DNA of 64,000 nucleotides from Nematostella vectensis (GCF_932526225.1 NC_064036.1:4031501-4095500), one strand, 5' to 3'. Positions 36,501 to 49,400 are shown, counted from the first letter of the stretch. Notes: generated from the sequence alone by a model not told the origin. Numbers and translations: made by a program.

Positions 36501-38466
36501 ATGTAACTTCCCTTTGAAAGATTTTACACTTGCTGGGTTTCAATTTTATCCCGTGTTCCCGCAGTCTTTGCAAAACTTTCCTCAGATCACTAACATGTTC
36601 TTCAAAACTTTGACTAAAGACAATGATATCGTCCAAATATGGGATACATGTGGTGTCTCTTAAATCTTCTAAACAATCTTGCATATATCTTTGAAAGGCC
36701 GCGGGGGCCTGGGAAAGACCCATGGGAATGCGAACCCATTCATACAGTCCCCAAGGGGTCACAAAGGCAGTCAATGGTCTACTGTCTTTCCCCATGAAAC
36801 CCTGATGATATGCGCGTCCCTGATCCAGTACTGAAAACCAACTATTTCCCCCTAGGGTGTCTAATGCATCTTGAATCCTTGGGATGGGAAAACGGTCAGG
36901 AACACTCTTACGATTCAGTTCACGATAGTCAATGCACAGTCTTAGAGACCCGTCCCGTTTACGGACGCAGACAGCCGGCGACGAGTAGGAAGACTTTGAC
37001 TTCACAATCCATCCCTTATTTATCAAGTCCTCAATATAGCCTTTGACTTCTGCATACAATGGGCGGCTAATTGAGACATATGTTTTCTGAACAGGAGTCT
37101 TATCCATTAGGGTTAAATTTAACTCAAGGTCTTCGATGCAACCGACATCCTGACTATCACGGGCAAAGGTCTCCTCCTCTTCCTGTAACAGACGAGTGAC
37201 TTCCTTTTTTTGTTCTTCATTCAGATCTCCCATCACCACCCCTGGGACCCTCTGTGATGAATCTATGGTCGCCCCCCTGGATTCTTGTGTTTCACCTGGG
37301 TGTACCCCCCTTGAATCAGACAAGTTCATCTCACTAAGTTTCACTTCTGCTGGGGTAACTGATCTGATAAGGTTAAGACTACCCAAGATGGTGCCCCCCC
37401 TGAGGGTGATATCATGCTTGGTGGCATTACTGACGTAAATGTCAACTCGCGTAGCTTTCCCTTTCGGGATGGACAATAGAGACTGGGAGAGTTCTAGCCC
37501 TGTAGGCAATGTCTGGTCTTCATCTGGTTCAAAGATAACTGGGCATTTCTCCTCGACTGGGCCGGTATTTGCACGACAATTAATTCTCAGGGTCTGCCCC
37601 CCCGGTATGCTGACACTCTTCTTAGGTGACTTTAAGATGCACAAGGGTTCTGAGTTGCCACATGTTTGGATAAAGTTAATCAAGGCCCCAACTGCCTCCC
37701 CTCTGACTTCTGGAAATGCACCTTTCATAATATCCTGTAATGGGCTCCCTGTGGTGTTGCTATTATCCCCTGGGAAATCTTTAATCACTGTTTCTATGAC
37801 ATTATATCCAATGATGGGACACTCTAACTCTCCTGGGGTCACTAAAAAAGGTACTTCTACATCTGGCCCTGTATACCCATGGGATTCTAGCTTCAATGTT
37901 ATGGGGATCCATCCCTCATATGGGATCTCACTGCCATTTGCAGCAGATACATTCAAGTTTCTATCCCGACCCAGGAGTGTCTCAATATCTTGTAAATCAG
38001 TGTTCAAACCATTCTCATTGACCCATGATTTAGATAAAACTGAAATTTGCACGCCCGTATCCCAGAGGGCCTCTGTGCTAATATCATTAAGCATGCAGGA
38101 AACTTTGCATTTTGGTCCTACCAGTTTACAAATAACAGCATGTTGTTTTGGAGTGAGATGAGACATAAATACACTAGACTGAATTCGCTCTGCGTACTCA
38201 CTGTTTTTCTTGGCTTGTAACTCTTGTATCGCAGTGCAAAGTTTCTTGTGTTCCAACCAATGAGCCCGTTGGCATTGCACACCGCAGTACAATGCTGACT
38301 TACAACCCGCACATTGAACTAAACAATCACTACCAGATGGTTGATGCCCACATAACACACATACTTGGGACTTTCCTGTGGAAGCAACTTGCGACCCGGC
38401 TACCGCCTGTCCCGCGGTGGCAGCCGGTGCTGGTTTCCCGAATCCTTGTTTTGTGTTGGTCTCCGC
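33559..38466 (-). CDS. pol: retrotransposon Pol (MYND, PR, RT, RNase H, IN)
   Basis: The frame opens after a TAA at 38467-38469 and runs about 1635 codons. There is no good ATG, so it is expected as a -1 frameshift product of gag. In order (residues counted from 38358): a MYND-type zinc finger at the very start ([25 protein letters not shown]); a retropepsin-like ALWDTG near 95; RT with RLCIDYREL and [10 protein letters not shown] near 575; RNase H with [15 protein letters not shown] near 745; and integrase with an HHCC finger near 1000 (GHLG...CRCIKQK) and the catalytic D, D, E near 1073, 1128 and 1166 ([19 protein letters not shown]). The C-terminal tail has acidic repeats ([12 protein letters not shown] type) and a Tyr/Pro-rich repeat ([11 protein letters not shown]). 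All catalytic residues I can place are present. Confidence 0.93.
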   Translation of the reverse strand, partial: AETNTKQGFGKPAPAATAGQAVAGSQVASTGKSQVCVLCGHQPSGSDCLVQCAGCKSALYCGVQCQRAHWLEHKKLCTAIQELQAKKNSEYAERIQSSVFMSHLTPKQHAVICKLVGPKCKVSCMLNDISTEALWDTGVQISVLSKSWVNENGLNTDLQDIETLLGRDRNLNVSAANGSEIPYEGWIPITLKLESHGYTGPDVEVPFLVTPGELECPIIGYNVIETVIKDFPGDNSNTTGSPLQDIMKGAFPEVRGEAVGALINFIQTCGNSEPLCILKSPKKSVSIPGGQTLRINCRANTGPVEEKCPVIFEPDEDQTLPTGLELSQSLLSIPKGKATRVDIYVSNATKHDITLRGGTILGSLNLIRSVTPAEVKLSEMNLSDSRGVHPGETQESRGATIDSSQRVPGVVMGDLNEEQKKEVTRLLQEEEETFARDSQDVGCIEDLELNLTLMDKTPVQKTYVSISRPLYAEVKGYIEDLINKGWIVKSKSSYSSPAVCVRKRDGSLRLCIDYRELNRKSVPDRFPIPRIQDALDTLGGNSWFSVLDQGRAYHQGFMGKDSRPLTAFVTPWGLYEWVRIPMGLSQAPAAFQRYMQDCLEDLRDTTCIPYLDDIIVFSQSFEEHVSDLRKVLQRLREHGIKLKPSKCKIFQREVTFLGHVVSEEGYRMDQESIKAVTDLKDTPPKTVGEVRRLMGLLSYFRRYVHNFATLAAPIYDLLTEPKGGTSTKSKSRSSKSLSRQPVSWSEEHQRILETLIDTITSPPVMAYPDYQQPFILHTDASERGLGAVLYQRQKGTLRVIGYGSRSLTQAERNYHLHSGKLEFLALKWAITEKFRDYLYYAPGFTVYTDNNPLTYILTTAKLNATGQRWVSELADYNFVIKYRPGKANGDADGLSRISQGMEKYMEECQKTICQEDIGATVNSVKFQAGEDGIPTISLSACLEDSPDDNVTLGTQAWSTEDIVRLQRADTTIGKVIGFILNESLPSLKERKKETPETKAMLRHWKKLELGKDDILRRRIGPRLQLVLPRKLHHLVYKELHEEMGHLGAERVLQLARDRFFWPRMQQDIEHYVTSVCRCIKQKRPKHAQRAPMQSIQTTAPFELISLDFLHLEKSSGGYEYILVVIDHFTRFAQAYATRNKSAPTVAEKLYNDYIMRFGFPLRIHHDQGKEFENDLHKHLEKLSGVAHSRTTPYHPQSNGQVERFNQTLLAMLRTLPENQKSKWKDSLNKVVHAYNCTRNDSTGFSPFYLLYGRSPRLPIDLMLGTSLQGTPQQYPKYVTKWRETMEEAYRIARSKSTAQAARGKRYYEKKVRCSSLKPGDRVLVRNLSERGGPGKLRSYFEDQVFVVVNQKGESSPVYEVRPENGKGRNRTLHYNLLLPCDYLMSDVITQPKRKTKTRKPATRNAAELKEESSSEEEPDFVYGRPVGYAPDEKEEASSESDVVLGQQEEVSGESDVAPDRQEEIASGESDVSLDQQEEASDELDGAPDQQEGTAGELDEAIEEQAERASQQQQGEQGDRDSQENYANGSIIGRPERNRHPPLRVTYDVIGQPSYYRGPVANHGITINESAWSAYGAPPTQELPCATCGFKAPFGLQVPYGYSVPCSLQTPYGYPVPYGLQVPYRCPSFSPWTPAM

Positions 38467-39734
38467 TTACGACATCCCCGTGCCCAATGCTCAGATGAAC
38501 CGCAATAAAAACAATGATCACATGCATCAATCGTATTGCTATCCTCACACTGCTTGCAAACTCTCTTGGCCTTCTGTACATGTATATCCCGATTATCAAT
38601 ATTGCCATCCCTTTCCTGTTGCACTTGGGCCACTGTCTCCCGCAATGTGGCCATCTCCGACTTCACTGACTTGAGTTCTGCTAGGATCAGGTCTTCTGTT
38701 GAGACTGCGGCTGGAGCAGTCTTCCCTTTGTCCTTACGTCCACCATTCCCTTGTGATTCGACATTATCACTTGTTAGCTGATTAACTTTCTTAGTTATTT
38801 TGGTTAACTTTGATTTCCTCTCTAACTCCTCAGATGCCACAATATTTACATGCTGGATTAAATCTTCATCAGTGGTATCTGTGTTCTGTAGATATGGTCT
38901 TAGTTTCATCCTTACACCATCATCCATTAATCCAGTCTCCACCGTTCTTAAAAATAGTCCTTGCACCAGTTCGGGATCGTATTTCATTTTGCTATCAGAC
39001 TCTTGTGACGCAAAACAAACTTTCTGCCTTTGATCCAAAGCCCTGATCACAAAACTCTGAGGGGTTTCCCCGGGAGCTTGAGCCAAAATTGCTAATTCTT
39101 GATACAGTTCTGTTGCATTTTTTTCCTGATAATGCGAGCGCAAAATGTGTCTTAATTGGGCCAGAGTCAAGCTTGGAATACCTTCCAAGTAGCTGCGAAG
39201 TCTCATTCCTGGGCAAATGGACTTTATTACTGCATCGACCACCTCAACTTCTGTGTGTCCTTTCTTTAGTCCAGAGTCAATTTGTCTCACGAGACTGACA
39301 AAACTTAACTTATCTTTCTGTCCTGGCTCTCCAATTTGCCCAGAAATCTTCATTTCTCTCTTTATATCCGAAATGTAGAGACCTTTCTTTGATTCCATAC
39401 CCATAAGCTTGTTCATTTGATCCTTCAGAGCTTGGAGCTCCTCGCTCGGACTTGCACTTGCACTCGTGTTTGGCTGGGCTTGTTTTTCTTGTTTGGGCTT
39501 CGTTGCTCCAGAAATCGCCGAAATAACCTCCTCTAATCCCTTCAGATAGCTGACTGCTTGGTCTCCTTTGCTCTCAAGCTCGTTATCCACAGCTTGTGAG
39601 ATCCTTCTGACCCGTTCCAACCTAGATAGTTTGTCGTCCTCGTGTAGCTTCAAAAAGTTTTCCACTTCGTGTAACTGTTCGGCCGTCAAGCGACACAAAC
39701 TCTCTTCGATACTAAGCTGAAGTTCTTCAGTCAT
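38400..39734 (-). CDS. gag: retrotransposon Gag
   Basis: 444 aa from the first ATG at 39734; the open frame extends to the LTR edge without another ATG. The N-terminal half is helical with charged repeats. The middle ([20 protein letters not shown] and following) resembles Ty3-type capsid. A CCHC zinc knuckle near residue 415-428 ([14 protein letters not shown]) binds RNA. It ends RLPPRDRR-stop. The pol frame overlaps the last part in the -1 frame. Confidence 0.9.
   Translation of the reverse strand: MTEELQLSIEESLCRLTAEQLHEVENFLKLHEDDKLSRLERVRRISQAVDNELESKGDQAVSYLKGLEEVISAISGATKPKQEKQAQPNTSASASPSEELQALKDQMNKLMGMESKKGLYISDIKREMKISGQIGEPGQKDKLSFVSLVRQIDSGLKKGHTEVEVVDAVIKSICPGMRLRSYLEGIPSLTLAQLRHILRSHYQEKNATELYQELAILAQAPGETPQSFVIRALDQRQKVCFASQESDSKMKYDPELVQGLFLRTVETGLMDDGVRMKLRPYLQNTDTTDEDLIQHVNIVASEELERKSKLTKITKKVNQLTSDNVESQGNGGRKDKGKTAPAAVSTEDLILAELKSVKSEMATLRETVAQVQQERDGNIDNRDIHVQKAKRVCKQCEDSNTIDACDHCFYCGSSEHWARGCRKRRPTQNKDSGNQHRLPPRDRR
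38433..38439 (-). promoter_or_regulatory. -1 frameshift slippery heptamer G GGA AAC
   Basis: On the element strand the gag codons read TCG GGA AAC CAG, giving G_GGA_AAC in the exact X_XXY_YYZ register. Slipping -1 here enters the pol frame, whose upstream stop (TAA at 38467-38469) lies just 5' of the site, and the gag stop TAG is about 35 nt downstream. GC-rich sequence after the site (GCACCGGCTGCCACCGCGGG) could form the stimulatory stem. Confidence 0.88.
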
Positions 39735-39769
39735 CTTCTGAATCCGTTTTCCCGTCTGAGCCCCCAATA

Positions 39770-39945
39770 TGTTACCTTATAATTTGTGAAAACTCGAGTA
39801 ACATTAAAAATAAACCGAAAATAAACCACACAGAAACAAACATGGCGGTCAACACGTTTTCTTCTTCTTCTACCCACCCTGCATTATGGGTAATACAATA
39901 TTTTTCTATGGGGGGGTGGGCAAGTGCTTAATTCCAAGGGTAACA
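39770..39945 (-). repeat. 5' LTR
   Basis: 176-bp LTR at the promoter end of the element. The leader between LTR end and the first gag ATG (39734) is only about 35 nt. Confidence 0.95.
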
Positions 39946-40487
39946 CTTCGCGTATTGTTGTTTTGAACAATAGACAGATAGCTCACACAATAGGTGATAT
40001 CAAATCGTGGAGTCAAATTTATGGTAATCCCTCAATACCACATACTATACATTAAATACTATATACCTATTTCCTTCTTCTTAACGCATAGAATTATAGC
40101 AAAAAAAATATAACAAAGATATATTTATAAAAGGGAATGTTAATATATAAAGTAAATGTTAATATATTCGTTTTTACACCAAGGCTAGGAGTCCCTGATC
40201 AGGGAGATAATAACCGAATTCAATTTCGGATTTGCTGAGACGATTGCCCCATTAGTAGGAAGAGCTCATTTTTATTAGGTAAACCCCATATGTTATAGAC
40301 CGTAATCTATTTCGAAATCATACGCGACCACAGCGCAATTTGCAGGAATCTGTTCCGCACATTCCAGAGTCCATCATTCCACCTCCAGCATTCTACCATT
40401 GTTATGTCGCCCCAGGCCCTATCGGTGCGAGTCCTCAGTGCACGCTGTTCGTTTGTTCTTGTGATAGAACAGTTATTTGTTCAGATC
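39946..40487. other. CSTF1 upstream region
   Basis: AT-rich; no gene of its own is seen. It must contain the CSTF1 promoter and 5' UTR before the ATG at 40488. No clear core promoter motif. Confidence 0.4.
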
Positions 40488-43400
40488 ATGGCCGAGGCTA
40501 TAAAGCAACGAGAAACTCTCTACAAACTCATAATTAGGTATGTAACCCAACCATGTATCCAGCAGAAACCTCTTAACTTACGTCCACCTGGCTATCCCTA
40601 AAAATTTCACTTTAACGACGGATAAAAATATGAATCTTCAACATGGCAGATGACTAGCGACCATTATTAGAATTTTAATAATAGTCTCGAATATTATTCG
40701 CTTCTTTCCTATGTAAATCAAGATTCACGCGTTTGTTATACTCATCGATAACTCTCTTTATTGCATTAAATAGCGAGTATGTGAATTGCCCATGTGCTGG
40801 TAAATCAGAGCGCGAAATATTACGATGGGTGATACTTTATTGAAGACATTGTGAAAACGAGACGGCATGTTGGGAAGCGGAACGACAAAGAACGATCGAA
40901 CTAAATTTGATTTATCTTATTCGTAGATGGTGAAAATATAGCTGTTGGAAGTGTGGTGGACTATTATAAATATGTTTTTTTTGTCAGAAAATAAGAGGAC
41001 TTTCACTGGAACATATATGTAAAAAGAGGTTATTTCATTTCTGTCAAAGGAAATGTTCCATAATTAATGAAGTCATTTTCGTTGAATATTAGAGATATCA
41101 AAACCTGTCAATCGAATAAGGGCAGAGCAACCCTATTATCAACAAATTCCTTTTTTTAAAGGGGAAAAGAACAGCTATACTTTTATTTCTATGTGGCCAA
41201 GTAGATATATATATATATTTTTGCTTTTCCATTTTTCCTTGCCATAATAATTGATTAGTAGTGAGATAAAAAATAAAACTATTAACGAATGACGTAGTTA
41301 TACATGTGTGTAAATATTTACAAGGTACATGCAAAAAAGGGAGAGATTATTAAATATGCCAAGATGTATAGATAGATACTCCTGTAGAAGCCTATTGTAG
41401 CTTTTTTTAAAATACTGTATCCAATAATCTAAATTTTGTCCCCCCAAAAAAACAATTTCATTTCATTGTTATTTTCATTTTTTTTTTCCTTTAAGATGTG
41501 ATGTACAGTCTACAGGTTAGCCCCTAGCCCTGACTGAAATAAGTTCCATGTATAATAGGCTCAACCAGTGTTCTAGTATTTGGGGTTTTTTCCAATCTGT
41601 TCTTTTCAGAATTAGATAAATGAATACTTAAGGATCACTTATTTGTGAATTCCATTTTAAATTAAATTCAGAAAAAAACCTGCATTCATCAATTTTTTTG
41701 TATCAATTCAACCTTTCAAGCCCAACTAACATTTTGTGAGTGATACCCTAAACTCTTACATCATTTTGGTAATCCCTTTCTTTGACCAAAACCCATTTTA
41801 CTTATTTTCCAGTCAATTACACTATGATGGATGTGAAGCTGTGGCGGCTGCTCTTGCGAAGACTACAAATATAATCAGTCCATGTCCACCATGTGCTAGA
41901 TTGCTAGAGATTGTCAACTTGGGTCTTGCAGCTGAGGCAGAAGGTATCGTTGCTCATCTCCTCACCTTGGGTGTGTCTATGAATATCAGCTAGAAAAGCC
42001 TTCATGTATGGCACAGTGTTAAAGTGTTTCTGTCGGCCACTAGTTTATTATCCTAGCAAAATAGCAAGGCATTGTGGTAATTTCTATTTAATTTGGTGAA
42101 TAAAATATAAAGCATTTTTTTAGTTGATTATTTCAATATTTTTTTACCTGACTCTTCCAATCGGAAGTGAGAATAATGAATGACTTTAAAGCACTATAAT
42201 GAGATCTGGGGGCTTGAAACAGAAACATTAAGAAAGCATTGGTCATTTCCTTTCCAGCCTCCTGCTACAACCCTGATTATACAGGTTTTACTGGTTGGTA
42301 CTGGTCATTTACCTGGTTATTTCTGTTTCTATGAATACGTATGGGTATAATGTAGCATGCATTCTTACTGAAGTACTTTTCAGTTATAAGTAATAATAAT
42401 GTAAGGATGTTGTTACATTTATGTAGGAGCAAAGCCTGGGCAAACCAATCTACCTGGCCTTACTCTTCCTCCAGCAAATGATCTGGCTACAAAAGGAATT
42501 GATCTGGAATACGAGTCAGATGGTAAGTTTGTACACGGCCATGTTTCCTCATCCATTGTAGAAAGTCTATCATAGTCTTTTACTAAACCAAGAAACACCT
42601 AATTTAAAACGAGTGCAAGTGGCAAATGGCAACTGGCAGTTCCAAGACCGATAGGTGCTTATGGAGCCAGATATGTATTATTAATGTACCTTATTACACT
42701 TAATTTACTTTAATTGCGCAAATTTCATGATTTAAAAAAAGTCGCGAAAAAATAAAGTGACGGGAAAATTCCGTGTCGTGAAATTAGGATGCGCAAGAAG
42801 CATTTGGGAGAATATTGGCTGTTAAATAAGCTTTATGAAAATACCTTGTCTATTTAGTCATCGAATGTACATATAGTACGGTAAGGGGTTGAGTTGGACT
42901 TGTATTTATAGATTTTTCTGAAACTAAATTTAGCCTGTGCATACCCCTAGCAGAGCTTTCTTCCTGTTTGTTTCTATCAGTTAACTTATCCGTGTCGCGA
43001 GTCTGTTCTTTCGTGTTCTCGTTTGTTTGTGTCCACAGGAGAAACCTCTGCCAACAGCAGCTTTTGAATCCTGTTGAGCATGCGCAAAATTATTTTGCTG
43101 TTACCATGGGAATTGTCACGTGAAGCTGTATTTTAAAATTCCCCGCCGCAGCCACTCTGAGCTACTTTGAACTCTGTTACGCAAAAGCGCTCGCGCTTGA
43201 GCTCAGTAGCAGATTCGTAGCTAAAAGCGGTTAAAGTTTATTTTTGCTATAAATATATCAAACAAGACCAGAAGACCGATACTCCAAAGTTTCGAAATAC
43301 TACATGAATACGAACAAAGCCAGACAAGCACTGACTGACAGGTTTAATTAGAAACATATGTTGATCAGGAGCTTCGAACTTTTAAACTCTTGATTAACTG

Positions 43401-46400
43401 TAACAACAGCGTAAGACAACTTCTTTAGACTAGTTTAACAATTCATTCTTATTTTTTTTTTATTATTATGTTGTTAGTTGTGAGCATTCTTGTCAAAAGT
43501 TCTGGAAATCTTATAACTTGAGTGTTTCAAAACATTACCGGTGTGATCAATTCCTAAAAGTTGTCATACCTCTGACAAAAACAATCAGTTAAACGATCAG
43601 TTAAACGATTTGACTACCCAAAAACTTGGAGGCGACTAATGCGCATGCTCAACGGGATTCGATAGCAGCTGTAGGCAGATGTTTCTTCTGTGTACACAAA
43701 CAAGTAAGACCGCGAAAGAACAGACTTGCGACACGGATAAGTGAACTGATAAAAGCAAACAGGAAAAAGCTCTGCTAGCAGGATAGGCCATGCATCTTTT
43801 TGTTACAAATTGTTTTAGTTTGATGATTACAGCACATTTTAATTCCACTTGTTTTTCTTGATTTAATTATCCCCAAATTGCGAAAATAAAGTGGTCTGGT
43901 TTTTACGAAAATAGGAAAATCGTGAAAATAAAGTATCGCCAAATATTGTCCTCTCAAAATTGTGAAATTTTGTTGTTGGGAAAATTAAGTGTAATAAGGC
44001 ATTGTAGTATGATTGATTCATGTTCTTCTGGTCCTAGAACTGCCTTTTGCCAATCAACATTTGCTGTTGAAATTACAACATTTTTTTTATATATAATACA
44101 GTAGTATCTACAGTAGTATCTGGTAACAATGGCAGATACTGCATACAATAGTTGAAAAGGATTGGCTTGCAAAAGACAATTACATATTGTGATGATGACT
44201 AGAGCCTGCAGTCCAGTTAATTCAAGAGTCTATAGATAATATTAATAGACCAACACACTACTTTGAAGCAGGAAAAGTATACAAACTAGGATATCCAGGC
44301 TCGTGGAGGTAAAGCTAGTTGGCTATCATAATGCAGACTGGGTTTTCGTTATTCTATTGAATGGAACAATGAGGTATGAAATGAAATGGATATGGATTTG
44401 TGTTCTGAATCATTAAAACAAAAAGTACCTAAAAACTGTGTGTTGTTGTTGTCTCTGTCTATTGCCTCAAACGTGATATCTCAACAACCCTAAAACAATC
44501 TTCTGTCTGAATTCTCAATAACTTGTTTAAACGTATAGTAAATCAGATTGTCTAAATATCACAATTTAATCAATTTAGTTTGAGACTAAATTGGAAAAAT
44601 GAACCCTCTGAGGAAAATAAACTCTCTTGGAGCTTTAACTGTCAAATACTATGTACAGTATGGTATAAATTATTTAAGTGTGCTTCTGTTCTCGTCAAAC
44701 CAGCCTTAATTGGGTGTGGTTAATCAGATCCCATGCCCATGTAGTACCAAAAAAAGGGAGAATGATAAAAAAATGAAATTTAATCTATATGAACTTGGTT
44801 TATGAAAGGCATAACCCTAATAATTCACCCTTTTACATATTAAGCTTGTAAAAATAAAAAAAAACAAGATCCAATCAAGTATATTAGTTTCTTTTTTAAT
44901 AACGGTTTTTAAACGGTCTTAAATTGCTTAGTGGTTATCTGTGTATTGCAACTTTGTTTTATGATTCAATTCAAACACAAATTGAACATTCCATTTCATT
45001 TCCATCCTAGAATGCAATGGTACCAGCACCAATGGTTCCAAAGAAAGACACACTCAAAACACTGACATGAAAAGAGTGCATAAAGTTATGAACAATGGCA
45101 TCCACTCTGAAATTGGCCGGGAAAACATCCCCCCATTGGAGGAGGTCCGTAGACACATCTTGAAGATCACAACCAGTAAAATTGCGGCTGAAGAAATTAA
45201 CGTAGTATCCTCTAATGGAGAACACCTTGTGATTGGCAATGGGCTGAGTGCAGACGATGTATGTGCACAAGTTAAACTAGAACTGCAGAAGATGAATGTG
45301 TCCCAGGAAGTGTTTGCAAAGTGTGTCCTTGGCAAAACACAAGGATACCTATCAGAAATGCTGAAACATGGGGAGAAGGTCTTCTGTCCTTCTGAGAAGT
45401 CTAGCAGTAAGGGTAGGATGAACTTTGAGAGGATGAGGCAATTCCTGGCGAGACCTGAGTCAGAACGCCGTAACATCTACTCTGAAATGGCACAGAGGTT
45501 ACGGGAACAGAGGATGCAGAGAAAGCGGCTTACTTACTCGGTGAGTATAGTTGTGTAGTTTTCAAGTCCCACTTCTCACGGCTCACTTACTCTGTGAGTA
45601 TAGTTGTGTAGTTTTCAAGTCCCACTTCTTATGGCTCACTTACTCTGTGAGTATAGTTGTGTAGTTTTCAAGTCCCACTTCTCACGGCTCACTTAATCTG
45701 TGAGTATAGTTGTGTAGTTTTCCAGTCCCACTTCTCACGGCTCACTTACTCTGTGAGTATAGTTGTGTAGTTTTCAAGTCCCACCTCTCACGGCTCACTA
45801 ACTCTGTGAGTATAGTTGTGTAGTTTTCAAGTCCCACTTCTCACGGCTTACTTACTCTGTAAGTATAGTTGTGTAGTTTTCAAGTCCCACTTCTCACGGC
45901 TTACTTACTCTGTGAGTATAGTTGTGTAGTTTCAAGTCCCACTTCTCACGGCTCACTTACTTTGTGAGTATAGTTGTGTAGTTTTCAAGTCCCACTTCTC
46001 ACGGCTCACTTACTCTGTGAGTATAGTTGTGTAGTTTTCAAGTCCCACTTCTCACGGCTCACCTACTCTGTGAGTATAGTTGTGTAGTTTTCAAGTCCCA
46101 CTTCTCACGGCTTACTTACTCTGTGAGTATAGTTGTGTAGTTTTCAAGTCCCACTTCTCACGGCTTACTTACTCTGTGAGTATAGTTGTGTAGTTTTCAA
46201 GTCCCACTTCTCACGGCTCACTTACTCTGTGAGTATAGTTGTGTAGTTTTCAAGTCCCACTTCTCACGGCTCACTTACTCTGTGAGTATAGTTGTGTAGT
46301 TTTCAAGTCCCACTTCTCACGGCTCACTTACTCTGTGAGTATAGTTGTGTAGTTTTCAAGTCCCACTTCTCGCGGCTCACTTACTCTGTGAGTATAGTTG

Positions 46401-49400
46401 TGTAGTTTTCAAGTCCCACTTCTCACGGGTCACTTACTCTGTGAGTATAGTTGTGTAGTTTTCAAGTCCCACTTCTCACAGCTTACTTACTCTGTGAGTA
46501 TAGTTGTGTAGTTTTCAAGTCCCACTTCTCACGGCTTACTTACTCTGTGAGTATAGTTGTGTAGTTTTCAAGTCCCACTTCTCACGGCTTACTTACTCTG
46601 TGAGTATAGTTGTGTAGTTTTCAAGTCCCACTTCTCACGGCTCACTTACTCTGTGAGTATAGTTGTGTAGTTTTCAAGTCCCACTTCTCACGGCTTACTT
46701 ACTCTGTGAGTATAGTTGTGTAGTTTTCAAGTCCCACTTCTCACGGCTCACTTACTCTGTAAGTATAATTGTGTAGTTTTCAAGTCCCACTTTTCATTAC
46801 ACACCATTTGTTTGGGCTTGTTCTCATTCTTGTGTAGAAACACCCAGCATTACTCTCAAATTTCTCCAAAATGCTTGATGATCTATCATGTTATCAATTC
46901 TATAAAAGTGAGTCAATATGGGACTTGCGCTAAGAGATCACGTGACTGTTTGGGTGGCAAACTAGAAGGTGCTCAGCCTTTTAGTGACAAAATAAAAGCA
47001 ACAAAAGGGAACTTTATTCAGCGCTTACAAAAAAACAGATCTCTTTTTTTTAGTAAGGGTTTAGTTTCATTTAAAGATGTTATTTCTTCGTTGTTCTCTG
47101 GTGTGACGGGCGCAGTTATTTCAGATTTTTTTGTTTGATCATTTTGTTTTGAATTTGCCACCCAAAAAGGTCACGTGATCTCTTAGCACAAGTCCCTTAT
47201 TCCAGACCACTTTCCATTTGTAAATAATTCTGTCACTGTTATAATTGAAACTTCATCGTCCTTGCCAAAAGCAAAAGTGTTACCAGTTTCACAATCATCT
47301 TGCTCTGGGGTGATTAAAATTAATGTAGCATCATCCTCCATCTTCAGATTAGTGAAATTGTATTTCCTGTGCTAGACCATGTGACTTTTCATAAATGACT
47401 GTTCCAATTTTACCAGAATGGGTAATCTGGAAACTTGAACAAATTTTTGGGCTTGACTGAAAGCGCCTAAATCTATATATTTTCACCTTGCCTACAAATT
47501 CAGTATCTGGGGTGTTTACTTAATGCTTCTGACCCTCCTCTTAACCCTTTTTTTGTGTGTTCATCCCCTTGTCTCAGCCCTATACCCTTTATCTGATCCT
47601 TCGTTTCCTCTATGTGTGTGTTACAGATGGTTGGCAGCCCGCTAGGACTAAGTCCCAAGAAATACAGGCTTGTGTCAGAAGAGGCCAGATGCCTCATGGA
47701 TGAGTACTACAGCAACAGTAGCCATGATAGCATCGATGACTACACGGACCGCCCCTCAATGATCAAGGATGAACCTAGGGCAGACAGGTTGGCTGCATCA
47801 TGCAGCAAACTCAACTCTGTCTCTAATGATGATGCTGAATTCTTCAGGCGACTTGACATAAGGAAGAGACTAGACTTTAGTGATCACCAGTTTGAGAGCA
47901 AAGAGTCATCTTCTGCAGAGACCAAGAGTAGGGATCAACCAAGCAGAAAGATGTTCCTGGCATCACACTCTGCCCCCACATTTATAAAGTCTGAGTTCAT
48001 GTCACCTTTAAAACCGGATAACACACGTGTGACTCAAACAAGCCCTTCACTGAAGCCTACGAGATGTGATAAGGATTTGATAGCTAACAAGATAGCAGCA
48101 TTATCAAGAAACCAACCGTTACCCAAATCCAGCCCTAGAATGCCCATGCTAATCCCTACTTCTCCTACCACAAAGGAGGAAGACAGAGTAAGCCAGGCTA
48201 CTGTGAAGACGGAGACGGAGGAGCCAGCAATGCCCTCACCAGCAATGCCCTCACCAGATTTCCCTTCTACAAGCCAGGAGACAATGTTGATAGAAAGTCT
48301 TCCTCTAGAAAGCCTCGCTGATATTGACTCCAGTATTGATCCTCTTGTGATGCCAGACAATCAGGGTGACGAGGGAAGCAGGGTAGAGCTAGGGCAGCAG
48401 ATCTATGTTGTGCGAGTTGAAGGGACCAACACTATTAGTGTCACTAGCTCGTACTAAGGAATTGTAACAACTCTATGATTCGAAGGGACAAATAACATTA
48501 TATCACTAACCTTGTATTAAGCAATTGTAACAGATCTAAAAGGGGGGATCTAGAGGGGGGGCTATTAGTATCACTAGCTTGTATGAATCAATTGTAACAT
48601 ATCTATGAGATGAAGGGATGAACATTATTATATTACTAGCCTTGTACTAAGCAATTATAAGAAGTCTATGAGATGAAGGGATTATCATTATTATATTACT
48701 AGCCTTGTACTAAGCAATTATAAGAAGTCTATGAGATGAAGGGACCAACACTATTAATGTCATTAGCTCGTACTAAGCAATTGAAACATATTTCTATGAG
48801 TTGAAGAAATCAACAAGATTAGCGTCACTAGCTTGTACTAAGAAAGGGTAACAGATATACAGTAAGAGTGAAAGGGACCAACACTATTAGTATCACTATC
48901 TTCTACTCTATCATGGTCTCACATACAACTGCAGTTATACTGCCAAATTTTAGGTTAACAGAAAATATAGATATGATCTAATATATTGCCATTTATTTAG
49001 TAAAAATATAAAAGAATAGTGGAAATGTAGATATTTTTGGTTTATTATTATTATTTAATTTAATGCTACATATGACCTGTCTATTGCCTTATTTGTGCAG
49101 AAGGTATCTAATGTTTAAGGTTGTAAAAAATATACTACATTTCGTAAGGTACTGTGATATTACTTCTGATAATAAAAAATCAAATATTTCAAGGCTTGTT
49201 AGGATTGTTACAACGAAAAGAAAAGAAAATCTCGTTTTGCAGTGCATAACATAACTTTTTTTAAATAAGAGGCGGATTTAGGGGCGCTGCCCCCCCTATT
49301 TTCAGATATTTGGCTTAAAAGTAACAGAAAATATTCCACGGAAGAAAAATGAATCCGCTTCCTTTCTTGAAACCCTTGTTTCGCCCCCCCCCCCCCCCCC

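Larger units (their letters stand above)
32980..39945 (-). mobile_element. complete Ty3/gypsy-type LTR retrotransposon
   Basis: A full element of 6966 bp on the minus strand. The two LTRs (32980-33155 and 39770-39945, 176 bp) start TGTT and end AACA and look identical base for base, and a 4-bp target duplication CTTC flanks them (32976-32979 and 39946-39949). A purine-rich tract (AGGGGGGAAGTG) precedes the 3' LTR and a TGGGGGCTCAGACGGG primer-binding-like site follows the 5' LTR. Gag and pol frames are open and no env-like frame is seen. Identical LTRs and open frames indicate very recent insertion. It lies between Grl and CSTF1 and disrupts neither. Confidence 0.97.

Noticed and set aside
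36810-38161. Plus-strand open frames across the LTR element
   Set aside because: Shadows of the pol frame on the opposite strand.
43039-43068. Possible extra CSTF1 exon (GAGAAACCTCTGCC...TGA) after exon 3
   Set aside because: It lies inside the inverted arm of the nonautonomous element and the true exon 4 at 50648 matches CstF-50.
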